Shown here piece by piece: positions 1-11,300 of a DNA stretch of 64,000 bases. The notes beneath the pieces were generated by a model. That model was not told the origin of the DNA, ran no database searches, and worked only from the letters and a program-made list of their open reading frames with translations. The stretch lies in NCBI GenBank assembly GCA_010909165.1, contig MU008174.1, positions 1,161,972-1,225,971 of the forward strand, given 5' to 3'. Position 1 is the first letter of the stretch. The number at the start of each line of letters is the position of its first letter. The position numbers and the translations under genes were made by a program. Source of the DNA: Anthoceros angustus (lineage: Eukaryota > Streptophyta > Anthocerotopsida > Anthocerotales > Anthocerotaceae).

Positions 1-169
1 TGCAAACGGAGCTTATCATTCTCTGAACGGACTCCTTACTACAACGACACGGATTGTGCTACCACGGTCACCGAAAGTCCCACCACACCTTTGTACGCGG
101 ACCGTATGCCAAGGCCCTTATGACATGGGCGTGATCCAGCCCATCGAACCTCACCACATCACTGGTTGC

Positions 170-2870
170 GGCCTGTCATGTCATGAAGTCACGGGTATGT
201 GGACCGGTCGTAGTGTACATTTGTCGGGCTGGCTCCATTGTTGCTGAATAAGACAATAAATACCAATGAAGGCGTGTCCTGTTGTCTGCACTAAGCCCTT
301 TTTTGGTACCCTTGCCAATAGGCCGCTCTCCTCCGTCGGTAATTTCACCCCAAACAAGTGTGCTCGACTTGGGTGCATAGCGCTCATATACTCAAGCATA
401 GTGCATGGCCTCCATAGCCAAATAACCTGTTGCCATGCTCCCTTCCGGACGAGCTCTTTGCCGCACATGATTTTTCAAGACTTGCATATATCGCTCGATT
501 GGATACATCCACCGACAATGTACTGTACCATGTGTCTCTACTTCGTCAATTAGATGTATTATGATATGTTGCATGATATTCCAGAACAATGATGGCATAT
601 GGCATTCCAGGTCCACAACCGCATCAATGGCTTCCTGTTTTTTCATTGGTATGTCAGCTGGGTTAATCTCCTTACTACATATCCATCGATAGAGAGCACT
701 TAGCTTCACAACGGCCTTATACTCGGAGCCATCCAACCATCCTCTAAGGGCAATGGGCAAATAAAACTGAAGAAGGCAGTGCCAATCATGGCTTTTCATG
801 CCCGTCACCTTATCCCCGCTAAAACAACGGCGCATAGATGCTCCAAAGCCTGTTGGGGGCTTTATGTTAGCGATTTCTTGCTTCACTGTCGATCTCTGGA
901 TAAGACATAAGCTGCATCGGGGAGATGCGTTTCTCCATTATCATGTACGGGCCAGTACCACGGTTTGGAGTCATATTCTTCCATGTCAATTCTTGCATTG
1001 AGGGTGTCCCACTGCCCGCTGAGTACATGCCAAAGGGCCTGGCAGTTATTGGCCTCTACATGCATGACATCCTTGGTCCACAGTTTCTCAATTCCCTGCA
1101 TTCGGCAAGGGTAGGGTTATTGGTTGCGATAAATAGTGTCACCTTGTGCGCAAACAAGGTATCCAAAGTGATAGCTTACCGGAGATATGGAAGAGCTTGA
1201 GCAACCGACAAGCCGCCTTATACCATGCCTCATCACGTCAGCTTGAGGCGGCCCACCTAGCCATTTCCTGCACCACGTCTTGCACAGATCGCGGTTGGGG
1301 TCGGGCTCTCCTTTCCGGTGCGCTGTCAAAGAAATCTGCTCGCTCCCAGCGCCAAGAATCCCCTTGGGCACACCAACGGCGGTGGCCAACATACACAATT
1401 TTGGTCAGAATGGGGCTCCAACGAGGCATAAGTTCTTGCCCACAATCAAGACACGCCATGTATCCTCTGACCTGAATGCCAAACAAATGTCCGAGCCCCG
1501 GATAGTCGCATGTCGCAGTGACAATTGCTGCCCGCAGACAAAAGTGGCGTGAAGCATCTCCCTCAGGCCGCGACCGTCCAGTACGGGAATGCCTTGGAAC
1601 AAAGTGCAAGTTCTTCCACCAGGGGCTGTAAGAAGTTGTCCAGATTTTGGACTTGTTGAGGGCCAGGTACAATCAAGGGCATCAGGATGTGATTTTTCTT
1701 GGAGGAGAGCCAAGGAGGTAGATTATGAATCTGGAGAACAACCGGCCATATGGAATATGTGCTTGACCTATGCCCTCCCGGGTTTATGCCGTCTGTTGAA
1801 ATTCCGAACCTGATGTTCCTCACTTCTTGGCCGAATTCGGCCTGCCTGTCAAGGGCCTCCCATGCCGGAGTGTCCGCCAAGATGCGGATGTGACCATCCC
1901 GGCTGCGATTCCTGGAATACCAGGTCATGAGCTCTGCCAATCTGGGGCACATGAAGATTCGTTTCAGGCGGTCCACAATTGGAAAGTAGAAGAGGGCTTT
2001 CCGGGGGATGGGCGCACTGCGGGGAGCACCCGGCATGTGACGCGCCTCCCCACACCGTCCGCACACCAAATCCTGCGATGTTGCGCCCCAGAAAATGCCA
2101 CATCCTCGGACACAAGCGTCAATCCGCTGGACAGTGTGCCCGATCTTCAACATAGTAGCTTGGGCACCTTTCTTGGTGTCGGGAAGACAGTTGCCAGGCG
2201 GGAGGGTGTTGGCCAAGAGCTGGAAAAGCGCAGTCATGCTGGAATCTGACCAGGAGAACCGGTCCTGAATGCTGAGGAGAGCCAAGATCGCAGTGAGCCG
2301 GGACGCCTTGCTGGTGGAAGGCGATTGAATATCCCACAATGGGGTGTTGGCTTCTATCGCCAAAGCCTCTTGCCATCGATTATCGACACCTGCCAGGAAG
2401 ACTTCGGTTGCCTCACCTGGGTCCTCCTCACTACTCGTGTCACTAGCGCTTCCGTGGTGCCCTGTGCCAGGGCCTGCTTCCATATGAGGGTCTTCCCCGT
2501 CGTCGTCCGCAAGAGGGGGGTGGAGGCGAGACCGGAATTACTTCGAGTGGAGGACGCGCTCGGATGAGGACCTCCTGGCGGGTGAGCCCCTGCACATGCA
2601 CAGACGGACCTTGGTCAATTTCTGCACCATGTATTGGGGAAACGGATAACTAGCATAGATGCACATGCTGAAGGGTGGATGTAGCAATCACAGCCAGACC
2701 CGCGCTTGGAGGAATGCATCCCACTCCTGGACATGGCGCAGTGAAATATCTCCTCTGACACGGGTTCGGAAGGGAGCACACTGGGCAGAATCGATGGAAT
2801 CGCTTATCGCGACATAGGCCGCCATCGCCGGGCTGCAATTCTCACGCTAGCGGAGGCGAAGGAGAGGGAT
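170..2870 (-). pseudogene. CACTA (En/Spm, TNP2-type) transposase remnant
   Basis: Broken minus-strand coding tracts follow the order of a plant CACTA transposase. A Cys-pair segment (RFCPVC) lies near 2740-2790. A Ser/Glu-rich stretch and the Transposase_21 core follow at 2483-1640, with GISTDGINP near 1800 carrying a conserved Asp. YVGHRRW lies near 1373-1393 in another frame, and a segment at 1101-883 (DVMHVEANN) in a third. A DUF4218 domain occupies 886-392, with KVTGMKSHDW at its start and CRWMYPIERYM near 485-517, followed by RARPEGS. In intact elements these domains form one protein that excises and reinserts CACTA DNA. Here the frame changes at least three times; some changes could be introns, but I see no convincing splice pairs. 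No terminal repeat is visible in the window, so the element's ends are unknown. Family identity is firm; activity is unlikely. Confidence 0.82.
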
Positions 2871-3237
2871 TTACGCATAACCTCCCTAAAGATGAGGAAC
2901 TAGTTGTGTTGTGGGCACGCCGGGCGTGACCGCGGACTGTGCCTTGCCAAATCTGCACCAGACGAATCGCCCAACGCGCCCATTCTGGCCGACACAAAAT
3001 CTCTAGGCAGCCCGAGCTTAAATGGTCCGGGGCCCCACGACGCAGCAAGGGCGCAACCGGCCGGCAAAGGCCGGATGCCACCATCTGGGACGGACATCCG
3101 GACGCCCCGCTTGTTATAATTTATGGTTGCACACCGAAATGGTCGCGATAAGCGTACTGAAAGCGTCCGGAAGTACTTTGGCATGGATATGACGCAAAGG
3201 TTGCGTGTTTCCTAGGTCCGCTGGCGTGCCCCGCGCT
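2871..3237. other. Spacer with no recognisable gene
   Basis: This stretch lies between the CACTA remnant and the first GLP fragment. Short open frames exist on both strands (for example 3184-2900 minus), but their predicted proteins are Arg/Pro-rich, overlap each other and resemble nothing I recognise. It may be the 5' end of the CACTA element. Confidence 0.4.
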
Positions 3238-3597
3238 CGATCCGTGGTGGCACGCCATTCTTGTTCGGATGTTATAATCGAAACTATACGGGCCGACGTC
3301 AATGCCGGCGCCTTATTGCCAGCTGCATTGTTGTAGTGAGAGTACGTGATGAGTGCCGAGATGACCCAGTGATGCACCATCCGCCACATTCTTCATGAAG
3401 ATCGTGGATCCCTGAACACGAACACTCACTGCTTCGCATGCTATAGAGCTTGTAGGCTTGGGACAGCACGAACCCCACTCCAGCCGCCTTCCACCGTGTA
3501 GATGATCTCCGTGGTCCCGGCAGGTGCGCGTTGAGCCCACCGCGAAGTCGATCCGGCGCGAAGGCCCAGAGTGTTGAGCCCGGAATACGCTCATGAA
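3238..3597 (-). pseudogene. GLP-psi1, C-terminal half (left of Copia insertion)
   Basis: The minus strand encodes the C-terminal half of a germin-like cupin in broken frames. The segment corresponding to the TEIIYxxEG box lies near 3490-3520, STIFMKNVADGAS near 3385-3420 and WVISALITYS near 3340-3380. Frames change several times and small deletions abound. The N-terminal half is at 10834-11120, on the other side of the Copia element, and the two halves meet at the codons that read NPPFVN-type sequence in the intact paralogs (gaat/ccgctggt). The gene was therefore split by that insertion. The extreme C-terminus (AFYPH in the paralogs) is missing. A second copy of this fragment follows at 3944-4305. 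Confidence 0.75.
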
Positions 3598-3794
3598 TCA
3601 AGCAGTGGCGTGGCGCCACGGATCAGCTAGGCACGTAGTTTGATTAGATCGGGCTCATACCTTTATGAAGTTGACAGGTAATAACCGAAAGAAAAAACAA
3701 TTGCATACGGTAAACCACACGCACTTGATTGTGTACTTAAGCTCATCTTGTTCACTAATAAAATACTTTTTTCTCTCGTGATCGCTCCGCTTTA
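3598..3794 (+). repeat. Extra Copia-1 LTR copy
   Basis: This copy lacks the first few bases (TGTTG) but otherwise matches the LTRs at 4306-4509 and 10624-10833, including the stretch cacgcacttgattgtgtac. It is followed by TGGTATCGTGAGCC, which resembles the tRNA-iMet primer-binding site. It arose from the ~706-bp duplication. Confidence 0.75.
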
Positions 3795-3943
3795 TGGTAT
3801 CGTGAGCCGGCTGCCTTCCCGCTCTTCTAAGATCGCCTACTCCGCGCTGCCGCTGGTCCGTGATCGATCCGCGGATGGAGCCCTGACGAACCGACCGCAA
3901 CGGAGTCAACGATCCCGAGGATTGCGCGATGCCCCTGCGTTTC

Positions 3944-4305
3944 CGATCCGTGGTGGCACGCCATTCTTGTTACGGATGTTATCCCAAACTATACTGGTAG
4001 GACGTCAATGCCGGCGCCTTATTGCCAGCATTGTTGTAGTGAGAGTACGCGATGAGTGCCGAGATGACCCAGTGATGCACCATCCGCCACATTCTTCATG
4101 AAGATCGTGATCCCTGAACACGAACACTCACTGCTTTGAGCAGTGCTATAGAGCTTGTAGGCTTGGGACAGCACGAACCCCACCCCCGCCTTCCACCGGT
4201 GTAGATGATCTCCGTGGTCCCGGGCGCGTGGTGCGCGGGTTGAGCCCACCGCGAAATCCACCGTGCGGCGTGCCCGTGTTGAGCCCGGAATACGCTCATG
4301 AATCC
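3944..4305 (-). pseudogene. GLP-psi1 C-terminal fragment, duplicate copy
   Basis: This is the second copy of the GLP C-terminal fragment, with the same KNVADGAS and cupin-box remnants on the minus strand. It ends at gaatcc immediately before the TGTTGAGC start of the 5' LTR, so this copy forms the true left flank of the Copia element. It has frameshifts like the first copy. Confidence 0.72.
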
Positions 4306-4509
4306 TGTTGAGCGAGTGGCACGGGCGCCACGGATCTTAGGCACGGTTCGTAGTTTGATTAGATCGGGCTCATACCATTAGTTGATGGTAGCGCATGTAA
4401 CCGTAGCAAAGCAGTTGCATAGCTGCAACTACACGCACTTGATTGTGTACTTAAGCTCATCTTGTTCACTAATAAAATACTCTCTTTTTCTGCATCGCGC
4501 TCCGCTTTA
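4306..4509 (+). repeat. Copia-1 5' LTR
   Basis: It begins TGTTGAGC and ends ..gctccgcttta just before the primer site. It matches the 3' LTR at 10624-10833 over its full length with small indels, including the AATAAAATACTCTC stretch that could hold the polyadenylation signal. Confidence 0.85.
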
Positions 4510-4521
4510 TGGTATCGGGCG
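4510..4521 (+). other. Copia-1 primer-binding site (tRNA-iMet type)
   Basis: TGGTATCGGGC directly follows the 5' LTR. It resembles TGGTATCAGAGC, the usual plant Copia site complementary to initiator tRNA-Met. The duplicate at 3795 keeps GAGCC, so a small deletion in this copy is likely. Confidence 0.7.
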
Positions 4522-4597
4522 GCGGCCTTCCCGCTCTTCTAAGATCGCCGGCTCCGCGTGGTCCGCATCGATCTCGCGGATGGAGCTCTGACGAACC

Positions 4598-6117
4598 GAC
4601 CGCAACGGAGTCAACGATCCCGAGGATTGCGCGACGCCTCCGCTGGCGCTCACGCGGGCCGAGCAACGCGACGCCCAAGATCGCAACTGCAGAAAGTGCG
4701 AGATGACTCGAAAGCCTCGCTCTGAAGGTCTCAGACGCCAATGAGCCCAAGAATACCTAGCAAGAACTGCATCCTCAAGATGCCCCAACATCGGAGCGAC
4801 CCAAGACGGACCAACCTTCACCCCGGATTCCACCAAGCATTCTTTGAAGAGGACTACGAAGCAACCACCACACCACGACCATCGGCCCACTTTACTTCTC
4901 GTGCACAACTCAAGAAGATAGAATCTCAAGTTGAAGCCTTGCATTTGTCGCTAGCTCTCCTTGAGCAAAGAATCGATGTCCGTAGATTGAGGCCCTCCTT
5001 CATGGCATGCCGATCCTCTCCTCCGCATCACCGCAAGAATAAAACGCTAGAGCAGCATGGCTAACCCCACGAATCAACACCACTAAGATAGATTTCGAGA
5101 TGAGATCGCAACGGAGTCAACGATCCCGAGGATTGCGCGATGCCCGCTGCCGACCGGCGGCTCACGCGCCGAGCAACGCGACGCCTAAGATCAGCAATCG
5201 TAGTGCAGACAAGATAGTTCGAGCATCGTTGAAGGTCTCAGACGCCAATGAGCCCAGCAATACCTAGCAAGAACTGATCCTCGATGCCCCAACATCGGAG
5301 CGACATCAGCAAGACGGACCAACCTTCACCTGGATTCCACCAAGCATTCTTTGAAGAGGACTACGAAGCAACCACCACACCACGACCATCGGCCCACTTT
5401 ACTTCTCGTGCACAACTCAAGAAGATAGAATCTCAAGTTGAAGCCTTGCATTTGTCGCTAGCTCTCCTTGAGCAAAGAATCGATGTCCGTAGATTGAGGC
5501 CCTCCTTCATGGCATGCCGATCCTCTCCTCCGCAGGCACCGCAGAATAAAACGCTAGAGCAGCATGGCTAACCCCACGAATCAACACCACTAAGATAGAT
5601 TTCGAGATGAGATCGCAACGGAGTCAACGATCCCGAGGATTGCGCGATGCCTCGGCGCCAGACCGGCGGCTCACGCGCCGAGCAACGCGACGCCTAAGAT
5701 CAGCAATCGTAGTGCAGACAAGATAGTTCGAGCATCGTTGAAGGTCTCAGACGCCAATGAGCCCAGCAATACCTAGCAAGAACTGATCCTCGATGCCCCA
5801 ACATCGGAGCGACATCAGCAAGACGGACCAACCTTCACCTGGATTCCACCAAGCATTCTTTGAAGAGGACTACGAAGCAACCACCACACACCGACATCGC
5901 CATCACGACTTCGTGCACAACTCCGCAGCATAGAATCTCAAGTTGAAGCCTTGCATTTGTCGCTAAGGCTCTCCTTGAGCAAGAATCGATGTCTCAGATT
6001 GAGGCCCTCATGGCATGCCCCTCGATCCTCCGCAGGCACCGCAGCAATAAAACGCTAGAGCAGCCATGGCTAACCCCACGAATCAACACCACTAAGATAG
6101 ATTTTGAGATGACAGAT
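4598..6117 (+). repeat. ~506-bp tandem repeat, three copies, Copia-1 leader
   Basis: The phrase cgcaacggagtcaacgatcc recurs near 4600, 5108 and 5614. Each unit ends with ATGGCTAACCCCACGAATC, the probable gag start, so each copy holds leader plus the first gag codons. The third copy is more decayed and runs into the continuing gag frame (..ATGACAGATCGCC). The first copy encodes an open stretch at 4780-5064 that is repeated at 5284-5571; this may be leader rather than protein. Confidence 0.85.
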
Positions 6118-7351
6118 CGCCTAACTAAGCGACTTTGACATATGGGAGATGCGAGTCACCGCACTCCTAGAAGAACACGATCTAATGTCAATAATCGATT
6201 GCAGACTACCTTCGCCACCACAAATCCTCCTGACACCCGACTGACGTACCGCGAAGAAGAATTGTAGAGCACGAGCATATCGATCTCACCATAGACAAGA
6301 GCATGCTCCAAAGATACCTGTGGTCAAAGACCGCCACGATATCCTGAAAACCTTCAAGGACATGTTCCAAGCGCAGAGCTCAATGTCACCGATCAACGCC
6401 ACAAGGCAATTCTACTCATCAAGATGAAAGACACAGAGCGCCGAAAAGACATAAACGTTTTCCGGTCCTTACGGGCCAAGCTCGCCTCAAGCGGACGAGC
6501 ATTATGTGCGCACCGTTGCATTATGACCTCCAGCATACCTGTGGTCAAAGACCGCTCACGATATCTCGAAAACCTTCAAGGACATGTTCCAAGCGCAGAG
6601 CTCAATGTCACCGATCAACGCCACAAGGCAATTCTACTCATCAAGATGAAAGACAGAGAGCGCCGAGCAAGACATAAACGCTTTTCCGGTCCTTACGGGC
6701 CAAGCTCGCCTGCCGGGACGAGCATTACAGTAACTCAGCGCATCATTTTGCTCGCATCTTACAGACTTTCGCCTCACAAAACTCGTGAGGCAAGCAGTCC
6801 AATCAACTACAGCAGGAACACCACCAGCCTACACTCTCGCTGAAGTCGTAGGAGCACTCCTGGAGGAGGAGTCCAGCCGCAGCAGCAACCCCCGGTCCAA
6901 CACTAGACCCAACCAAGCACTTTTCGCGTCCCGCGGACGAGGCGGGAGAAGAGGCGGTGGACGCGGTGGTTTCTCATCCAGGAGAAGCCCCAACTCTCAA
7001 GGCCAATCTGCACACTATCAAGGAAACTATCAGTCTTCCTCAAGCAATCGACCCTTTGAGCGACGGACATCGAAGGGATCTTGCAAGTGGTGCAGAATAC
7101 CAGGCCACTATGAGAGTGAGTGTAGGAAAAAGATGGCAGGCGAGCCAAGGAGGGAGGCTGCCAGAAATGAGTCTCACATGACGACGTCATCAAAGATTCC
7201 AGCAGCCAACTTGATCCTTTCTGTCTGCCTCACTCTTACAAGAATGACATGCCCTGTTCTCGGATTCCGAGCCACAACTCACATCTGCAGCTGTAAGGAC
7301 ATGTTTACCTCATATCACAGTATCCTACAAGACCAAAGACGTTCTCCTTGA
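6066..7351 (+). pseudogene. Copia-1 gag (broken)
   Basis: The likely start is the ATGGCTAACCCC near 6066, which begins a Copia-type gag (MANPTNQ). A WEMRVTALLEEHDLMSI stretch, typical of Copia gag near the N-terminus, follows around 6147-6200. Frames then shift several times through an internal ~220-bp duplication. The last third (from 6785) is open. It has an Arg/Gly-rich stretch (RGRGGRRGGGRGG) and a CCHC zinc knuckle, CKWCRIPGHYESEC, near 7083-7124. Such a protein forms the virus-like particle and binds RNA. Confidence 0.75.
6310..6745 (+). repeat. ~220-bp tandem duplication inside Copia-1 gag
   Basis: The phrase atacctgtggtcaaagaccgc occurs near 6315 and again near 6535. The text after each runs in parallel through cataaacg and ttccggtccttacgggcc. 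The copies differ by small indels. Confidence 0.85.
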
Positions 7352-7424
7352 GATGAACAGCACTCGCCGAGGGAATCGAGAGTCCTTACTGTCAACCGGA
7401 GAGACCTCACTATCAACGGCATTA

Positions 7425-8365
7425 CACGCCCCGCCATGACCAAGAACCTGCTCTCATCCGAAAACTCGCCACTGAACACGATCTGGTCATTATCTTCCAA
7501 GGTAATCACTGCACCATCAGCCACTCCAAAGACCCTCACCAAACAGCCCTTGCACACGGCTTACCCTTCAACGACCTTTATCTCCTCAATATTCAGTCCT
7601 CATCTGCCTTCCTCGTTGATAGCACTCCTCCTACTTCAGGAAATGAGTCGTTTCTTTGGCACTGTAGAGTAGGACACATGAACCCAAGATACCTCAACAT
7701 GCTAGCAAACCCCAGTATGTACCCAGACCCAGTCAAAGTTAGGGTCCCTAAAGACTTCTTCTGTGAAATTTGCCAATACACCAAATTACATCAGTCACCC
7801 TTCAAAGACCCATCACCTACCCGTGCCTGCTGCCTTCCTGAGACCGCTCACTTGAGCGGGCCCCATGAGCACCACCTCCCTCGGCGGTCACTCTTACTTC
7901 ATCACCTTCTTAGATGAGTGGAGCAGATATTGCCACATCTATTTCCTACGACATAAGGACGAAGCACTCACCTGCTTCCAAGAGTTCATCCTCACAGCCG
8001 AGCGCCAAACAGGATTCCAGGTCACAACCCTGCGCACCGACAACGGGGGTGAGTATACAAGCAACGCCTTCCTGGCCTTCTGTAAATCCAAAGGTATTTC
8101 AAGACAACTTACTGTACCTTACATCCCCTCTCAGAATCCTTTTGCTGAACGCCTTAATCGTTCCCTGCTGGAAATTGCACGTTCCTTGCTCAAGCTAGCC
8201 GGCCTCTCTAAGGGCTACTGGGCAGAAGCCGTCTCTACTTCTAACTACTTGAAAAATAGACTCCCCACAAAAGACTTGCCCAACACTACTCCTTTTGAGA
8301 GATGGAGCGGGAACAAGCCTAGAGTCTCTCATCTTCGCATTTTTGGGAGCCCATTTGCCACATAG
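7425..8365 (+). pseudogene. Copia-1 protease tail, GAG_pre-integrase and integrase core
   Basis: The pre-integrase domain is visible at about 7650-7830 (LWHCRVGHMN, then CEICQYTKLHQSPF), with its His/Cys zinc ligands. The integrase core is open at 7865-8365: GGHSYFITFLDEWSRY, then LRTDNGGEY with the second catalytic Asp, then NPFAERLNRSLLE with the catalytic Glu. The segment holding the first Asp (usually HTDLSGP) reads as AHLSGP and is followed by a frameshift, so the triad looks incomplete. The frame ends at a stop after RIFGSPFAT. The protein would insert element cDNA. Confidence 0.85.
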
Positions 8366-9115
8366 CGGATGAAACTCGCAAGAAGTGGGACGACAAAGGC
8401 CGCAAGCTGCTCTTCATCGGATACTCCGATCAGGTCAAAGCCTATAAACTCTTCGACCCAGCTTCCCGAGAGGTCATTTTTTCCCGCAGTGTCCATTTTA
8501 ATGAATCCCACCTTCTTCACACATACCTCCATTCCTCTCTCACATCTAATCCTCTCCCTATGCCTAGCATCCAAGGTTATCCATCCCTTGCTGAGTCCCC
8601 TCTTGACCTTGAGGGGGCCACAGACTATGCCACTGACAACCTAGTATCAGATTTTTTCCAAGTTCAAGATGCAACTCAGCAACAACCAGCACCTGTTCCC
8701 CACAGAGCACCTCCTCAACAACTAGTGCAGCCCATTCCCCCTCAGGTACTCTATCCAGAACCTCCAGACATCATCCTTCCCGAGGTAAACCCAGCACTGG
8801 CTCCTCCAGAGGTACCTGCAACAATTCATGAGGTACCCCCTACATTGAGGCGCTCCACACGTCACCGGCCACCGAGCCATGAGTGGAGACACCCACCTCA
8901 TGTCCCACGAGAGTCTTTTGCTCGCCAAGCACCAGCTCCTCCAGAGGTACCTGCCAATGCTCAACCTCATACAGATCAGCTTGAGCATGCCCTCCACCAG
9001 GCACTTTCAGCAATGGAGATGCAAGGCGTTCCCCTCTCAATAGACAAGCCTGTGAGTGGACAGCGTCATCCGAGTACGACTCACTCATATCCAACAAGAC
9101 ATGGAAGCTGACTGA
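8366..9115 (+). pseudogene. Copia-1 linker between integrase and reverse transcriptase
   Basis: Frames here are open in pieces (8369-8644, 8560-9111) and Pro/Gln-rich. APPEVPA recurs, and LRRSTRHRPPSHEW is the Arg-Ser-Thr-Arg motif that often precedes the Copia reverse transcriptase. No catalytic domain is expected in this interval. Confidence 0.7.
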
Positions 9116-10549
9116 CCTACCCGCTGGGAGGAAGCCGATCTCATGCAAGTGGAAATTCAGAAGAAAACTCAACCCTGATGGAAGTGTGGCACAGTTCAAG
9201 GCCCGACTAGTTGCCCGGGGCTTCACCCAGGTGCCCGGCTTCGACTATGAGGAGAATTGGCTTTTCAGCCCAGTGGTAAAATCGACCTCCATAAGAATTC
9301 TATTAGCATTCGCAGAGACAAAGATCGCTGCGGATACATCAAGTCGACGCCAAGACAAGATTCCTCTACGGCACTCTTCATGAAGAAATATACATGTCAC
9401 AACCACTGTGATTCGTGAAAGATCCGAGGAAGGTGTGCAAGCTCCTCAAGTCCTCAGACGGTTTGAAACAATCAGACAAGTCCGGAATGAGACCACACGA
9501 CCTCTATCTCAAGAAGTGTGGTTTCACTCCACTCACCTCGCATACAAGTGTGTACATTCTCGTGATAAAACCAGTTCATCATCGTTACCTTGTATGTCGA
9601 TAACTTCATTTTCGTAATGATCATCCTCCATTCAAGATGTAAAGGACCCGCTTTCCAAAGAGTAATGGGTAGTGGACATGGGACCCCTTCGCTTTGCCCT
9701 AGGTGTGCGGTTTGAGCATAACCCCGCAGATCAATCATACTTCATACATCAAGAGCACTACGTGGATCAACTCTTGAGAGATTTAATTTGAAGGACGCAA
9801 AACTGTGTCGACTCCTATCGCCACGGAGAGAAAGTCAGAAGATCGCCCAACATCACCAAGAAGTCAAGGAGATGCAAGTACCTTATAATGAAGCGGCAGC
9901 CTGTTGTATCTTTCAATATGGACAAGGCCCGACATAGCTCAAGCTGTGAACATTGCCTCCAGATACTTGTCCAATCCTGGACGAGCCCATGGGACCTGCG
10001 TGAAGCGAGTGCTTCGTTACTTGAAGGGGACCAAGTCTCTGGGACTCGCATACAAAGTCGACCCCACAAGCAAACTCAAGTTAACATCTTACTCGGACGC
10101 AGACTGGGCAGGAGATCCCGATGCAAGGAAGTCCACAGCAGCATATTGCATGATGATCAACCCGTCGATCTCCGAGCGCAAGAAGATGCAAACAATTTGC
10201 TGCCGAGCACCAAGCGGAGTATGCTGCCACATCACTAGCAGCAAAGGAAATATTGTGGATCAGGCAATTCCTGCGAGACATCAACGAGGATCAGTCAGAA
10301 CCAACCAAGCTGCTATGTGACAATTAATCAGCGATTGCCATGACTCACAATCCGATCCTTCATGCGAGAACAAAGCACGTGGAGATTCAGCATCACTTCA
10401 TTCGGCAGGTAGTGGCAAGCAAGCAGGTTCTGCTGGAATATGTGAATACAAGCGACAACATCTCCGACCTCCTCACCAAAGGTCTTCCCAAGCCCCTGCA
10501 CGAGAAGCACGTTGTCGGCATCGGACTCACAACTCGTATCGGACAATAG
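9116..10549 (+). pseudogene. Copia-1 reverse transcriptase and RNase H (broken)
   Basis: The RVT_2 domain is recognisable at 9140-9300 (SCKWKFRRKL, then FKARLVARGFTQVPGFDY). LYGTLHEEIYM follows near 9365 and YVDNFIFVM near 9594-9620 at the catalytic position. Frames shift several times between 9300 and 9900. The RNase H part is open at 9904-10190 (TRPDIAQAVNIASRYLSNP, LTSYSDADWAGDPDARKST). The Copia C-terminus reads KHVEIQHHFIRQVVASKQV, then NISDLLTKGLPKPLHEKH, and closes at 10549. The enzyme would copy element RNA; it cannot be functional as assembled. Confidence 0.85.
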
Positions 10550-10609
10550 GCTCACAACCACCTACAGCTGGGATTGACGCTATTGGTTTCAAGTCAAGAC
10601 ACAGTGATC

Positions 10610-10623
10610 CCGAGCGAGGGGAG
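10610..10623 (+). other. Copia-1 polypurine tract
   Basis: GAGCGAGGGGAG lies immediately before the 3' LTR start TGTTGAGC, in the position of the plus-strand primer. Confidence 0.65.
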
Positions 10624-10833
10624 TGTTGAGCAGTGGCGGCTGGCGCTCACGGATCGGCTAGGGCACGGTTCGAGTTTGATTAGATCGGGCTCATACCCCC
10701 GGTAGTTGATGGTAGCAGTAACCCAGAAAGGAAACAGTGACAGTTGCAACTACACGCACTTGATTGTGTACTTAAGCTCATCTTGTTCACTAATAAAATA
10801 CTCTCTTTTTTCTCTGCATCGCGCTCCGCTTTA
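10624..10833 (+). repeat. Copia-1 3' LTR
   Basis: It begins TGTTGAGCAGTGG and ends ..gctccgcttta. GLP coding sequence resumes at once on the right (atccgctggtaacc), so the element boundary is clear. Confidence 0.87.
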
Positions 10834-11120
10834 TCCGCTGGTAACCACTGCTCCAAGAGATTGCTTGCTTGTGTCGCCGGGTGTAACCAGGCCGGAGAAC
10901 TTGAAGTCCTCGGCAATCGTGTCAGCCACGGACTTGCACGGGAATTCGTTGACGTGGGGGTTGGGGTTGCTAGTGTCCTGGGCGACGCAGAAATCCTGCA
11001 ACGGGTCGGCGTCGTTCACCAGGATGAAGCCCGGCGCAGAAGCAAGGAAGAAGAACACAGCAGCTGCCGCCTAAGCTGCACCCCTAGGCCTGCTGTTGAT
11101 TGCCTCGTGTGCGCCGCCGT
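10834..11120 (-). pseudogene. GLP-psi1, N-terminal half (right of Copia insertion)
   Basis: The minus strand carries the N-terminal half of a germin-like protein: hydrophobic signal peptide, DADPLQDFCVAQDTSNPNP, FPCKSVADTIAEDFKFSGL and TPGDTSKQSLGAVVTSG. Both conserved Cys of germin box A are present. The paralogs' start codon is ACG here (complement of 11118-11120), and a TAG stop interrupts the signal peptide (near 11070). The gene was therefore inactivated by more than the Copia insertion. The rest of the protein is at 3238-3597 and 3944-4305. Confidence 0.85.
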
Positions 11121-11300
11121 CTCCAAAGGCTTAGGTTAGACAACCTTCCACAAAACTGGTGTTGAGCACTATATGCAGCTATCTGACGGAGAGCCCAGCA
11201 AATGATCGCTGAAAGGCCTTCAACCTGAGTTCGGCTGCACTTTGATTGATCTTGCAATTGTTGCCCTTGTAACTTGAAAGACAGATGTTGTAGCAAGCCT

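Larger units (their letters stand above)
3238..4650. repeat. ~706-bp direct tandem duplication spanning the GLP/LTR junction
   Basis: Bases 3238-3943 and 3944-4650 are two copies of one unit. Each contains a GLP C-terminal fragment, a Copia LTR, a TGGTATC primer site and about 150 bp of leader. The phrase gatccgtggtggcacgcc begins near 3239 and again near 3945. Because the unit crosses the host/LTR boundary, the duplication happened after Copia insertion, or it is an assembly error. Small indels separate the copies. Confidence 0.8.
4306..10833 (+). mobile_element. Copia-1: Ty1/Copia LTR retrotransposon inserted in GLP-psi1
   Basis: Two ~205-bp LTRs flank gag, integrase, reverse transcriptase and RNase H in Copia order. 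The left flank ends ..gaatcc and the right flank begins atccgctggt, which gives a target duplication of about 4-5 bp (ATCC). Joining the flanks restores the continuous GLP sequence seen in the paralogs. Near-identical LTRs suggest a fairly recent insertion, but the pol frame has many stops and frameshifts. Internal tandem duplications of ~506 bp (three copies) and ~220 bp (two copies) lengthen the gag region. Confidence 0.88.

Noticed and set aside
4780-5571. Repeated 95-107-codon frames in the Copia-1 leader as a separate gene
   Set aside because: They sit between the primer site and the gag start within a tandem repeat, and the third copy is broken; no domain supports a distinct protein.
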